A stretch of DNA of 64,000 nt from the NCBI GenBank assembly GCA_963708165.1, contig OY970187.1:1550001-1614000 (forward strand), written 5' to 3'. The position numbers and the translations under genes are program-made. This DNA is from Rubricoccus sp963708165. Its GTDB lineage: Bacteria; Bacteroidota; Rhodothermia; Rhodothermales; Rubricoccaceae. Of this stretch, positions 18,380-27,154 are shown piece after piece (the first letter of the stretch is position 1; the number at the start of each line of letters is the position of its first letter). Below the pieces are notes generated by a model. That model saw only the letters and a program-made list of their open reading frames with translations. It had not been told where the DNA came from and did no database searches.

Positions 18380-20419
18380 ATGGCTGAGAACACTCCCGAT
18401 CCGAACAAGCCCGCAAATGCGCTCCCGACCGAGCCCGCTGCCGTCGTCCCGCCGGTCCTAACCTCGGGCGACGGCGCGCCCGCCGAACTCGCCGCCAGAG
18501 GCGACTACGGCGCCGACAACATTCAGGTCCTCGAAGGCCTGGAGGCCGTGCGCAAGAGGCCCGCGATGTACATCGGCGACGTGGGCGTGCGCGGGCTCCA
18601 TCACCTCGTCTACGAGGTCGTCGACAACTCGATCGACGAGGCGCTCGCGGGCTACTGCGATCACATCGAGGTCATCATCCATGAGGACAACTCGATCTCC
18701 GTCTCGGATGACGGTCGCGGGATCCCCGTCGCGATGCACACCGGCGAGGGCAAGCCCGCCATCGAGGTCGTGATGACCGTCCTGCACGCCGGCGGCAAGT
18801 TCGACAAGGACACTTACAAGGTCTCCGGCGGCCTCCACGGCGTCGGCGTCTCATGCGTAAACGCGCTCTCCGACCGACTCGATGTGCTTGTGCGTCGCGA
18901 TGGTGGCGTGTTCAAGATGGCCTTCGAGAAGGGCGATACGGTTGAGCCGTTGACGCGCGTCCGCGACATGGAGAAGGACGAAGAGACGGGCACGACCGTC
19001 CGCTTCAAGCCCGACGCGGGCATCTTCTTCGAGCGCACCTACCGCTTCGACACGCTCGCGAGCCGCATGCGCGAGTTGTCCTACCTCAACAAGGGCGTCA
19101 CCATCACGCTCAGCGACGAGCGCGAGGAGGACGAGTCGCTGCGCACCGAGACCTACTACTCCGAAGGCGGTCTCGCCGAGTTCGTGGCCTACCTGGACGA
19201 GACGCGCGACGCCATCTTCGACGGCACGATCCACATCGAGGACGAGACGGGCGATGTGCCGGTCGAGCTCGCGATGCGCTACAACACGGGCTACCAGGAG
19301 AACGTCCTCTCGTTCGTCAACAACATCAACACGCACGAGGGCGGTACGCACGTGTCAGGCTTCCGCCGCGCGCTGACCCGCATCCTCAAGGGCTACGCGG
19401 ACAACAACGACCTGCTCAAAAAGGCCAAGGTCAACCTCTCGGGCGACGACTTCCGCGAGGGCATGACGGCCGTTTTGTCTGTCAAAGTTCAGGAGCCTCA
19501 GTTCGAGGGCCAAACCAAGACCAAGCTGGGCAACGGCGACGTGCAGGGCATCGTGGAAAGCCTCGTCGCGCAGAAGCTGAGCGAGTGGTTGGACGACCAC
19601 CCGAACGAGGCCAAGATCATCATCCAGAAGGTGATCCTGAGCGCCCAGGCACGGACCGCGGCCCGCAAGGCGCGCGAGTTGGTGCAGCGCAAGAGCGCCT
19701 TTGGTGGCGGCGGCCTGCCGGGCAAGCTGGCGGATTGCGCGAGCAAGGACCCGTCCATCTCCGAGCTCTACTTGGTCGAGGGCGACTCAGCGGGCGGATC
19801 TGCCAAGCAGGCGCGCGACCGGCACTTCCAGGCCATCCTGCCGCTCCGTGGCAAGATCCTCAACGTCGAAAAGGCGCGCCTGGACCGCGTGCTGGACAAC
19901 GAGGAGATCAAGAACATGGTCACGGCTCTGGGAGTCGGTTTGAGCGGCAACCCGGACGACTGGGACGGCGAGAAGCTGCGCTACCACAAGGTCATCATCA
20001 TGACCGATGCTGACGTGGACGGCGCGCACATCCGCACGCTCCTGCTCACATTCATCTACCGCTACTTGCGGCCGCTCTTGGAGGCGGGCTACATCTACAT
20101 CGCGCTCCCGCCGCTCTACCGCGCCAAGAAGGGCAAGAAGGAGACGTACGCCTGGAACGATGACCAACTCGCGACCGCCATCGAGGAGATGGGCGGCGCC
20201 AAGGGCGTCGGCATCCAGCGCTACAAGGGGCTCGGTGAGATGAACCCCGAGCAGCTCTGGTCCACGACGATGGACCCCGAGTTCCGGATGCTCCAGATCG
20301 TGACCATCGACGACGCCGCCGCGGCCGACAAGACGTTCTCGACGCTCATGGGCGACGCCGTGGAGCCCCGGCGCAAGTTCATCGAGCGCAACGCCCGCTA
20401 CGCGACGATCGATACCTAG
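18380..20419 (+). CDS. gyrB: DNA gyrase subunit B
   Basis: 679 residues from ATG 18380. The ATPase subunit of gyrase introduces negative supercoils with GyrA. The GHKL ATPase region has EAVRKRPAMYIGDVGVRGLHHLVYEVVDNSIDEA, SDDGRGIPV and GGLHGVGVSCVNALS. The transducer Lys-loop region QTKTKLGN is present, and the TOPRIM domain has LYLVEGDSAGGSAK and IIMTDADVDGAHIRTLLLTF. The end GDAVEPRRKFIERNARYATIDT is the usual short GyrB tail. A 50-residue unconserved N-terminal extension holds the only motif copy in the gene; the 2-kb conserved core lacks it. Confidence 0.97.
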   Translation: MAENTPDPNKPANALPTEPAAVVPPVLTSGDGAPAELAARGDYGADNIQVLEGLEAVRKRPAMYIGDVGVRGLHHLVYEVVDNSIDEALAGYCDHIEVIIHEDNSISVSDDGRGIPVAMHTGEGKPAIEVVMTVLHAGGKFDKDTYKVSGGLHGVGVSCVNALSDRLDVLVRRDGGVFKMAFEKGDTVEPLTRVRDMEKDEETGTTVRFKPDAGIFFERTYRFDTLASRMRELSYLNKGVTITLSDEREEDESLRTETYYSEGGLAEFVAYLDETRDAIFDGTIHIEDETGDVPVELAMRYNTGYQENVLSFVNNINTHEGGTHVSGFRRALTRILKGYADNNDLLKKAKVNLSGDDFREGMTAVLSVKVQEPQFEGQTKTKLGNGDVQGIVESLVAQKLSEWLDDHPNEAKIIIQKVILSAQARTAARKARELVQRKSAFGGGGLPGKLADCASKDPSISELYLVEGDSAGGSAKQARDRHFQAILPLRGKILNVEKARLDRVLDNEEIKNMVTALGVGLSGNPDDWDGEKLRYHKVIIMTDADVDGAHIRTLLLTFIYRYLRPLLEAGYIYIALPPLYRAKKGKKETYAWNDDQLATAIEEMGGAKGVGIQRYKGLGEMNPEQLWSTTMDPEFRMLQIVTIDDAAAADKTFSTLMGDAVEPRRKFIERNARYATIDT

Positions 20420-20421
20420 CC

Positions 20422-20451
20422 GGGGACTGGGGGGTGGGGACTGGGGACTGG
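20422..20451 (+). repeat. Tandem GGGGACTGG repeats after gyrB
   Basis: Three copies of GGGGACTGG, two of them adjacent, follow directly after the gyrB stop. Simple-sequence DNA, non-coding. Confidence 0.85.
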
Positions 20452-20619
20452 CAGATCAGTCCTGGGTCGCTAGCCTCCGGCCCGCCTCTGGCGATGCCTG
20501 CTACTTCCTCCCGTCCGACTCCCGCCTCTGGCGCCGCGACTTCGCGCCAGAAGGCGAGTGCTGCACCTGAATCACGGGCGCCAGAGGCGCAACCCGCCGG
20601 GGCCTCTGGCGAGGGGCCG

Positions 20620-21097
20620 ATGACATGGGAAGAGGTGTGTGCGCTGCCAGAGTCTGCGGGACCTTCCGTACAAGATTGAGCAAGACCGCTACGGGCGGAT
20701 CGTCATGAGTCCGCCCTTCGCTAAGCACGCCAAATTTCAATACCGCATCGCGCGGATGCTCGAAGACGCGCTCGGTGGTATGCCCGCGACGGAGTTTCCC
20801 CTCCAGACGAGCGATGGCGTCAAAGTGCCGGATGCCGTTTGGATCTCGGACGAGTTCGAGGCTGAGCACGGGACCGATGAGGTCTATCTCGTCGCACCTC
20901 CCATTTGTGTCGAGGTAATGTCCAGGTCGAACACATGGGCTGAGATGGAGGAGAAAGTCGAGCTTTACCTCGCCAGAGGCGCACAGGAGGTCTGGATCTG
21001 CGAGCACAGCGGCAGGCTCCGCTTCTTCGTCCACGAGGGCGAAGTCGAGCGCTCGCCTCTGGCGCCAGAGGCGCCGACAGAGGTCACGCTCGGATGA
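20620..21097 (+). pseudogene. Uma2 (DUF820) family PD-(D/E)XK protein, one-base frameshift
   Basis: The family start MTWEEVCALPE is in one frame at 20620, and the rest (SLRDLPYKIEQDRYGRIVMSP onward) is in the next. One extra base near 20650 explains it, since the span is 478 bases. The later part has the PD-(D/E)XK-like pattern: PDAVWISDEF, ICVEVMSRSNTWAEMEEKVELYLARGAQEVWIC. Uma2 proteins are putative nucleases of unknown biology. The shift sits in GCTGCCAGAGTCTGCGG, a degenerate motif copy. Upstream in the first frame there is an additional motif-rich leader from ATG 20494. The gene overlaps the next one by ATGA at 21094. Confidence 0.8.
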
Positions 21098-22146
21098 CGC
21101 CAGAGGCTCGCCCCGATCTCTCGCTCGTCGTCCCGGTCTTCAACGAGGCCGAGAGCCTGCCCGAGTTGCAAGACGCGATCACAGCCGCGCTCGACGGCGC
21201 AGGGCTGAGCTTCGAGGTGTGGCTCGTGGACGACGGCTCGACCGACGAGTCCTGGACCGAGATCGAGGCCTCTGGCGCCAGAGACAGGCGCTTTGGCGGG
21301 GTGCGGTTCCGCCGCAACTATGGCAAGAGCGCGGCGCTGGCGGCGGGCTTCGAGCGCGCCAGAGGACGCTTTGTCGCCACGCTGGACTCGGACCTGCAGG
21401 ACGACCCGGCCGAGCTTCCCGAAATGGTGGCGCGGCTGGAAGCAGGCGCGGACTTGGTGAGCGGCTGGAAGCAGAAGCGCCACGATCCGCTGGGCAAGAC
21501 CATCCCGAGCCGGTTTTTCAACGGCGTGACACGGCTGGTTTCCGGCATCGGCCTGCACGACTTCAACAGCGGCATCAAGGCATACCGATGCGAGGTGGTC
21601 AAAAACGTCCGCGTCTACGGCGAGTTGCACCGCTACATCCCGCTTCTGGCGAAGTGGGAGGGCTTTGACAACATTGAGGAGCAGGTGGTACAGCACCATC
21701 CGCGCAAGTACGGCACGACCAAGTTTGGCCTGGAGCGCTTCTTGAAAGGCTTCCTCGACCTCATCACGGTCGTCTTCCTCACGCGCTTCGCGCGGCGCCC
21801 GATGCTGTTCTTCGGTGGCCTCGGCACGCTCGCGTTCATCCTCGGCTTCGCGATTCTTGCGTGGCTGACCGTGGCGAAGCTGGCCTTTGGCGAGCCGCTA
21901 GGCGACCGCCCACTGCTGCTGTTTGGCGTGATGATGATTCTCCTCGGAGCGCAATCGTTCCTCGCCGGGCTTCTCGGCGAGATGGTGGTGCGGCCCGAGA
22001 TGGAGGGCACGACGCGGCTGGAGATCCGCGCCGAGGTGCAGCCTCTGGCGGAGGGGCCAGTGGGCAGCGCGAAGCGGTCCGTGGCAGATGGACCCGTGGC
22101 GCCAGAGGCCTCTGGTGAGACTACTGCACGGATGCGGACGGTGTAG
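21094..22146 (+). CDS. Membrane-anchored family 2 glycosyltransferase (GtrB/DPM1-like)
   Basis: 350 residues. The GT-A domain is clear: LSLVVPVFNEAESLPELQDAI, VWLVDDGSTDESW, RNYGKSAALAAGF, the metal-binding LDSDLQDDPAELPEMV, and GIGLHDFNSGIKAYR. Two C-terminal transmembrane helices follow (MLFFGGLGTLAFILGFAILAW and PLLLFGVMMILLGAQSFLAG), as in polyisoprenyl-phosphate glucosyl/mannosyl transferases. It makes lipid-linked sugars for surface glycans. The last 45 residues are unconserved and motif-coded. It overlaps the Uma2 gene by four bases. Confidence 0.9.
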   Translation: MTPEARPDLSLVVPVFNEAESLPELQDAITAALDGAGLSFEVWLVDDGSTDESWTEIEASGARDRRFGGVRFRRNYGKSAALAAGFERARGRFVATLDSDLQDDPAELPEMVARLEAGADLVSGWKQKRHDPLGKTIPSRFFNGVTRLVSGIGLHDFNSGIKAYRCEVVKNVRVYGELHRYIPLLAKWEGFDNIEEQVVQHHPRKYGTTKFGLERFLKGFLDLITVVFLTRFARRPMLFFGGLGTLAFILGFAILAWLTVAKLAFGEPLGDRPLLLFGVMMILLGAQSFLAGLLGEMVVRPEMEGTTRLEIRAEVQPLAEGPVGSAKRSVADGPVAPEASGETTARMRTV

Positions 22147-22166
22147 CGCGCCAGAAGTGACACGCC

Positions 22167-23396
22167 CTACGGGCGCCAGCCCAGTGTGAGGCCGCCGTAG
22201 GTCGAGCGAACGAATCCCTGACCCAGGTTTGTGACGCCGTAGCTGGCCCGCATCGTAAGACGTTCGCCGACGCGTGCCATCGTGGCGTCGCCAGAGGCCA
22301 GGCCTGCGAGACGGAGCGCGCCGCCCACATCGACGCCGACGCCCCACGTCGCGCCGTACTCTGGGAATCCGTCGCCCTCGAAGTGGCCGCGCGTGTAGGA
22401 GAGCACGTCGAACAGCGTGGCGCGGATGGCGCGGCGGCCTTCCACCGAACCCGACCCGTCGCCGAGAAGGAGGGAGCCCGCGTCTACGTCGCCAAAGAGC
22501 GGGTCGCGCACGAGGTCTACACGGCCTGGGACGCCCTCTGGCGAAACGTCGCGGCCGACATAGCGGTCCAGGCGAGACGCGGCCTCGACGCGGCCGTCGA
22601 GAATCAGGAGCGGTACGCGGCCCGTGCCGAGCGCGAGGTCTAGGCCGGTGCGGGCGCTGTATCCCAGTACCGCCACGCGGGCGCTAGAAGGGGCGTCGGT
22701 CTCTAGATAGAACTCCGGGCGGCTGTTGGCGAGCGTGAGGTGTTGCTGCACGTAGCCCGTCGAGAGGTCCAAGATGGGCGCGACCGGCCCCTGGGCGTTG
22801 CGGCCAAAAACGGGGAGCGTGACAGTAGCACCGAGGTCCATCGTGAGGCCTCTGGCGCGCACCGGCTCCGCGGGATCGCTATCTCGAAACGACTTAAGAG
22901 CGCGGCGGGCGTGCAGCGCGAGCCCCGCGTCGATCTCGACCGGCCCGCTCCAGCCCGCGCCCACGGCGGCACTCAACGCATCCTCGTACGACGAATAGTC
23001 GAACAGGGGCACACCCGTCTCAGTTGTCCACGTCTCCATGCCGTAGTCCAGCGATGTATAGCTCGCGCCTACACCCAGCGCCAGAGGCTGCCCGGCGAAG
23101 GGCAGTGTGGTCCCAGCTGCGATACCTGCGTTTGTCAGTCCGATGCTGTTTGTAAACCCGAAGTCGCCTGAGCGGTCGGCCCTGACGGCGACGTGGCCGG
23201 AGCGCCCCACACCCGCGAGCAGCGCAGGGTTGCGGTGAAACGCCAGAGGCTCGGCGGTAGGCGCGAACGCTCCGGCGCCCGCCGCCGAGGCGACATCGGC
23301 GGTGAACGGGAAGTTCTCGGCCAGGAAGTACGTGCCGATGCGCTGCGCTGAGGCGGGAGCAGCAACGAGAATGAGAGCAAGGAGCAGAGCGCGCAT
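22167..23396 (-). CDS. Outer-membrane protein of FadL/PorV-like type, copy 1
   Basis: 409 residues from ATG 23396. Signal peptide MRALLLALILVAAPASAQ. The N-terminal motif ASAAGAGAFAPTAEPLAFHRNPALLAGVG is the 'A-f-a-NPA-la' opening of FadL/PorV/PorQ-type barrels, where early residues form a hatch. The remaining strands end TYGGLTLGWRP. A paralogue with the same opening and the same final TLGWR lies directly upstream on the same strand, so this is a tandem duplication. In this phylum such barrels serve as T9SS components or hydrophobic-substrate channels; the sequence does not decide between these. Confidence 0.68.
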   Translation of the reverse strand: MRALLLALILVAAPASAQRIGTYFLAENFPFTADVASAAGAGAFAPTAEPLAFHRNPALLAGVGRSGHVAVRADRSGDFGFTNSIGLTNAGIAAGTTLPFAGQPLALGVGASYTSLDYGMETWTTETGVPLFDYSSYEDALSAAVGAGWSGPVEIDAGLALHARRALKSFRDSDPAEPVRARGLTMDLGATVTLPVFGRNAQGPVAPILDLSTGYVQQHLTLANSRPEFYLETDAPSSARVAVLGYSARTGLDLALGTGRVPLLILDGRVEAASRLDRYVGRDVSPEGVPGRVDLVRDPLFGDVDAGSLLLGDGSGSVEGRRAIRATLFDVLSYTRGHFEGDGFPEYGATWGVGVDVGGALRLAGLASGDATMARVGERLTMRASYGVTNLGQGFVRSTYGGLTLGWRP

Positions 23397-23512
23397 CACG
23401 GGAGCAGGAAGGACGCCCAAACGTACGGCGCGAGCGCTACGCACCCAAGCGACGACCCAGGGCACATTGCCATGGCCCCGCCAGAGGCCTCTGGCGCACT
23501 CCGCCTCTGGCG

Positions 23513-24646
23513 CTAGCGCCAGCCCAGCGTGAAGCCCGCGTAGTCCGTCTCCGTGCCCTCGCCCAGGTCGTAGCGCGCCACGTCGCCGCGAAGCGTGAGC
23601 CGGTCCCCAAAGGCGGCGAGCCGTGGGTTCTCCGTAAACGTGCCGACGGCGCGCACGAGGCCGTCGATCTGGATGCCGACCCCCGCCGAGGTCACGTCGC
23701 GCCCGATGCCTCGCTGCGTGAGGCCCGCACGGACGACGAGCGTCTCGAACAGCGTCGCGGTGGCGCCCATGTTCGTGCCCTCGCGGTCGCCGGAGACGAA
23801 CTCGATGCGCGCATCGGCGCGCGCCACGCGGAAGCGGAAGCGGCGGCCGACCTGGCGTGTGAACGCGACCGAGGCGCTGCCGCCGAACACGTCGGCCTCT
23901 GGCGGCGGCGGCGGGCCCGCGAGCGCGCCCTCGTCTCGCGCGAAGTAGTCCTCCTGCAGCACGATGCCCCGGCGCGTGTAGCCGCCGGTGATGCGCAGCG
24001 CGACCGCCGCCTCGCCCGCCTCGTCGGGACCACCAAGCACGTCGTAGGTGAGCGCCGTACCGAGATTGAGCGTGGTCACATTGTCGCGCGAGAGCACCTG
24101 GGGATTGCCAAGGCTGACCGGCGTCTCAGACGACTCGCGGTAGAACGCCGCGCCGCCCACGCGGATGTGAACGGGTCCGTTCCAGCCGATGGCTAGGCCT
24201 CCGCCAGAGGCGCGCTCGGCGGTGTCGTATTCGCCTAGCGGGGTTCCGTCAGCCTCTCGTCCGAGCGAGACGCGGTCCTTGTTGAACTCGGTGTAGCTAC
24301 CGCCCAGCCCAACCGTCAGCGGGTAGCCCGCGAGCGCGGTCTGAAGCCCGAGCGAAAGTGCGGACGAGCCGATCAACGCATCCTCGTTGCCAAAGGCCTC
24401 TGGCGCGAGGCTCGTGCTAAAGCGCAGGCCGGGCCGCGTGCCAGCCTCCGCGAGCAGCGCCGGGTTGAACTGGACCGCGTACGGGCTCTCGGTGGGCGCA
24501 AACGCCGTCGCGCCGCCGACCGCGGCTTCGATGGCCGAAGCGGGCGTGCCGTCGAGAGCGAAAAGAGAGCCGACCTGGGCCGAGGCGGACGCCAGAGGCC
24601 ATGCTATGGGCAGCGCCAACAGCAGCGCGAGGAAGAAGCGAGACAC
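23513..24646 (-). CDS. Outer-membrane protein of FadL/PorV-like type, copy 2
   Basis: 377 residues from GTG 24646 (VSRFFLALLLALPIAWPLASASAQ, a signal peptide). An in-frame ATG further out at 24772 would put a long charged leader in front. The opening IEAAVGGATAFAPTESPYAVQFNPALLAEAG matches copy 1, as does the ending DYAGFTLGWR. Strand pattern throughout; no catalytic motif. Divergent in sequence from its neighbour, so the duplication is old. Confidence 0.68.
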   Translation of the reverse strand: MSRFFLALLLALPIAWPLASASAQVGSLFALDGTPASAIEAAVGGATAFAPTESPYAVQFNPALLAEAGTRPGLRFSTSLAPEAFGNEDALIGSSALSLGLQTALAGYPLTVGLGGSYTEFNKDRVSLGREADGTPLGEYDTAERASGGGLAIGWNGPVHIRVGGAAFYRESSETPVSLGNPQVLSRDNVTTLNLGTALTYDVLGGPDEAGEAAVALRITGGYTRRGIVLQEDYFARDEGALAGPPPPPEADVFGGSASVAFTRQVGRRFRFRVARADARIEFVSGDREGTNMGATATLFETLVVRAGLTQRGIGRDVTSAGVGIQIDGLVRAVGTFTENPRLAAFGDRLTLRGDVARYDLGEGTETDYAGFTLGWR

Positions 24647-24783
24647 GGCAATGCAGGCTGGTGGGGAGCGCGGCGCGCGAGACCTCTCGGGCGCCGCGGG
24701 CACAGTATCGGCACATCCTCCCCAGAGGTGAAGCGCCGGGCCTCTGGCGTCGTCATCTTGCGCGTCCACCATCGCCAGAGGCT

Positions 24784-25983
24784 ATCTCGCGCCGCTTTGC
24801 CCTGCTCGGACCGTTCGCGCCCTACCGCGGCGGCATCGCCCACTTCCACGATGCCCTCGCGGATGGCCTGGAGGCGCGCGGCCACGCGGTCCTGCGCCTC
24901 TCGTTCCACCGCCAGTACCCCGGCGTGCTCTTTCCCGGCACGAGCCAGCTAGAGCCCGACGCCGCACCGGCGCCGGAGGCTAGCCGCGCGCCAGAGGCCA
25001 GCCTCGCGCCAGAGGCCTCTGGCGGCGCCCGAAGCGAGCCGCCGCCGCGCGTGCTCGACACGCTCAACCCGCTCGCGTGGCGCCGCGCCGCGCGCGACGT
25101 GCGCGAGTGGAACGCGAGCGCGATGGTGTTTCCCTACTGGATGTCGTTTTTCGCGCCCATGTGGGGTGGGATTGTGCGCGGGCTAGCGCCCGAGGTGCCC
25201 AGCGTGGGCCTGGTGCACAATGCGCTGCCGCACGAGCGCCGCCCCGGCGACCGGCCGCTGGCGCGCTACGCGCTGGGCCGCTGCGCAGGACTCGTCACCC
25301 TCTCCGACCGTGTGCGGCTGGACGTGCAGGCGCTGGGACTGGGCGAAACGCCCGCCCGCCAGGTGGCACACCCCGCCTACCGACAGTTCGGCGACGCGCT
25401 CCCCCGCGACGAGGCCCGCGCCGCCCTCGGCATCGCACCCGATGCGCCGCTGCTCCTGTTCTTCGGCTTTGTGCGCGCCTACAAAGGTCTCTCCGTTTTG
25501 CTCGATGCGCTGCCCGCCATCCGCCAGAGGCTGCCTCTGGCGCAGCTGATCGTCGCCGGGGAGTTCTACGACGACCGCGCGCCGTACGACGCGCAGATCG
25601 CGCGGCTGGGCATCGGCGGCGCGGTGCGCGTCGAGGATGGGTACGCCTCTGGCGAGACGGTTCGCCTCTTGTTCTCCGCCGCAGATCTCGTCGTACAGCC
25701 GTACGTCTCGGCCACACAGAGCGGCGTGGCGCAGGTGGCGTTTGGGCTGGGCCGCCCGGTTCTCACCACCGATGTCGGCGGGCTCACCGAGGCCATCGGC
25801 GCGGGCGGGCTCGTGGTGCCACCCGGCGATCCGGCGCCTCTGGCGGAGGCCGCACTCCGCTTTTTCGAGGAGCCCGGCTTGCGCCAGAGGCTGACCGCAG
25901 GCGCGGCCACACAGGGCGACGCGGGCGAGTGGGGGCCGGTCGTGGACGCCGTCGAGCAGCTCGCCGCGCGCGCCACGCGCTGA
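24784..25983 (+). CDS. Family 4 glycosyltransferase
   Basis: GT-B enzyme. Opening RRFALLGPFAPYRGGIAHFHDALADGLEARGH; acceptor domain VFPYWMSFFAPMWGGIVRG and GLVHNALPHERRPGD; donor domain LLLFFGFVRAYKGLSVLLDALPAI, LIVAGEFYDDRAPY, and the signature VQPYVSATQSGVAQVAFGLGRPVLTTDVGGLTEAI. It adds a sugar to a surface glycan. No ATG, GTG or TTG is in frame close to the conserved opening: the codon before SRRFALLG is ATC at 24784 and the nearest GTG is 24661. Either a rare start is used, or the true start lies at 24661 or is lost. An inserted low-complexity run with three PEAS units at about 24968-25024 is built from motif copies. Confidence 0.85.
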   Translation: MSRRFALLGPFAPYRGGIAHFHDALADGLEARGHAVLRLSFHRQYPGVLFPGTSQLEPDAAPAPEASRAPEASLAPEASGGARSEPPPRVLDTLNPLAWRRAARDVREWNASAMVFPYWMSFFAPMWGGIVRGLAPEVPSVGLVHNALPHERRPGDRPLARYALGRCAGLVTLSDRVRLDVQALGLGETPARQVAHPAYRQFGDALPRDEARAALGIAPDAPLLLFFGFVRAYKGLSVLLDALPAIRQRLPLAQLIVAGEFYDDRAPYDAQIARLGIGGAVRVEDGYASGETVRLLFSAADLVVQPYVSATQSGVAQVAFGLGRPVLTTDVGGLTEAIGAGGLVVPPGDPAPLAEAALRFFEEPGLRQRLTAGAATQGDAGEWGPVVDAVEQLAARATR

Positions 25984-26054
25984 CCGCTGCGCCTCTGGCG
26001 AACCGCTGCGCCTCTGGCGAACCGCGCGCCTCTGGCGACCGCGCGCCTCTGGCG
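25983..26054 (+). repeat. Double tandem array of motif units
   Basis: A 19-bp unit, ACCGCTGCGCCTCTGGCGA, occurs twice and is followed by a 17-bp unit, ACCGCGCGCCTCTGGCG, also twice. Four motif copies in 72 bp between the glycosyltransferase and the methyltransferase genes. Confidence 0.95.
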
Positions 26055-26145
26055 TCTTCCCTCTCGCGCCAGAGGCCACGGTTTCGCGCCGGAGCCATCC
26101 TGCGGGCTTCTGGCGCCGGTACCTTTGCGCACGCCCGCACCTCGC

Positions 26146-26982
26146 ATGGACTACGACCCCGTTAAAGACCGCCTCGGCGCCTTCTTCTGGAAGAGCCCGG
26201 CCCGCACCAAAGCGTTTTTCGGCGCGCTCGACGCCGTGTTTCTGCGCTCGTGGTACGTCCGCCGCGCCCTGCGCGAGATCATTGGCGCCTCTGGCGAAAA
26301 CGACCCGTCGCGCCAGAGGCCGTTCCGCGTGCTCGATGCCGGGACCGGTTTCGGGCAGTACGCCTACTGGCTCGTCAAGACGTTTCCTCACGTCGAAGTC
26401 CTCGCAGTCGACGTGAAGCAGGACTACTTGGACCGCGCCGAGACGTTTATGGCGAGCACGCCCTACGCGGGCCGCGTGCGCTTCGAGCAGCGCGACCTCA
26501 CCCAGCCGATGGACGAGCACGGTGTCTTTGACCTCTGCCTGAGCGTCGACGTGATGGAGCACATCGAAGACGACCGCGCCGTGTTTCGCAACTTCGAGCA
26601 GGTGCTGGCCTCTGGCGGACACGTGATCGTCAACACACCCAGCGATCAAGGCGGCAGCGGCGTGACCGAGGACGGCGACGAAAGCTGGATCGGCGAGCAC
26701 GTGCGCGATGGGTACAACGCGGGCGAGTTGCGCGAGAAGCTGCAGGCGGCAGGACTCACGCCGGTGCAGACGGAGTACGGGTACGGTCCGTGGGGCACAG
26801 TCGGGTGGCGGTTGCTGGTCAAGTGGCCTATCGCAGCGCTCAACAAAACATGGGCGGCGGCGCCGCTTCTGGCGCCCTACTACGCGCTTGCCGGACCCGC
26901 AGGATTGCTGCTCAACCGCGCAGACCTCACGCGCGACAACGAGCGCGGAACGGGGCTCACCGTCGTCTCGCGCAAGGCCTAG
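26146..26982 (+). CDS. Class I SAM-dependent methyltransferase
   Basis: 278 residues from ATG 26146. The SAM-binding glycine loop is VLDAGTGFGQYAYWL, the acidic residue that binds ribose is in VLAVDVKQDYLDRAE, and post-motif FDLCLSVDVMEHIEDDRAVFRNF and GGHVIVNTPSD follow, as in UbiE/methyltransf_11 enzymes. A hydrophobic stretch near the C-terminus (APYYALAGPAGLLL) may contact the membrane. Its place after a GT4 gene suggests methylation of a glycan, quinone or lipid; the substrate is not evident. Confidence 0.85.
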   Translation: MDYDPVKDRLGAFFWKSPARTKAFFGALDAVFLRSWYVRRALREIIGASGENDPSRQRPFRVLDAGTGFGQYAYWLVKTFPHVEVLAVDVKQDYLDRAETFMASTPYAGRVRFEQRDLTQPMDEHGVFDLCLSVDVMEHIEDDRAVFRNFEQVLASGGHVIVNTPSDQGGSGVTEDGDESWIGEHVRDGYNAGELREKLQAAGLTPVQTEYGYGPWGTVGWRLLVKWPIAALNKTWAAAPLLAPYYALAGPAGLLLNRADLTRDNERGTGLTVVSRKA

Positions 26983-27154
26983 CCTCTGGCGCCAGAGGGG
27001 CCGTGGGTGGAGCCGATCGCCAGAGGCCTCTGGCGTAGACGCGGCTCTGGCCAGCGTGAGGGGCGATTGTGCATGTTGCACTTGTGCAGAACCGGCAGAG
27101 CGCGTATCTCCTGCGGACTGCACAGGCTTGCTCTGCATCACCTTCCTCACTGCT

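Noticed and set aside
18300..18380. A TAnnTTTG-type promoter before gyrB
   Set aside because: TAGATTTA near 18317 is only a partial match and has no upstream TTG at the usual distance, so it was not listed.
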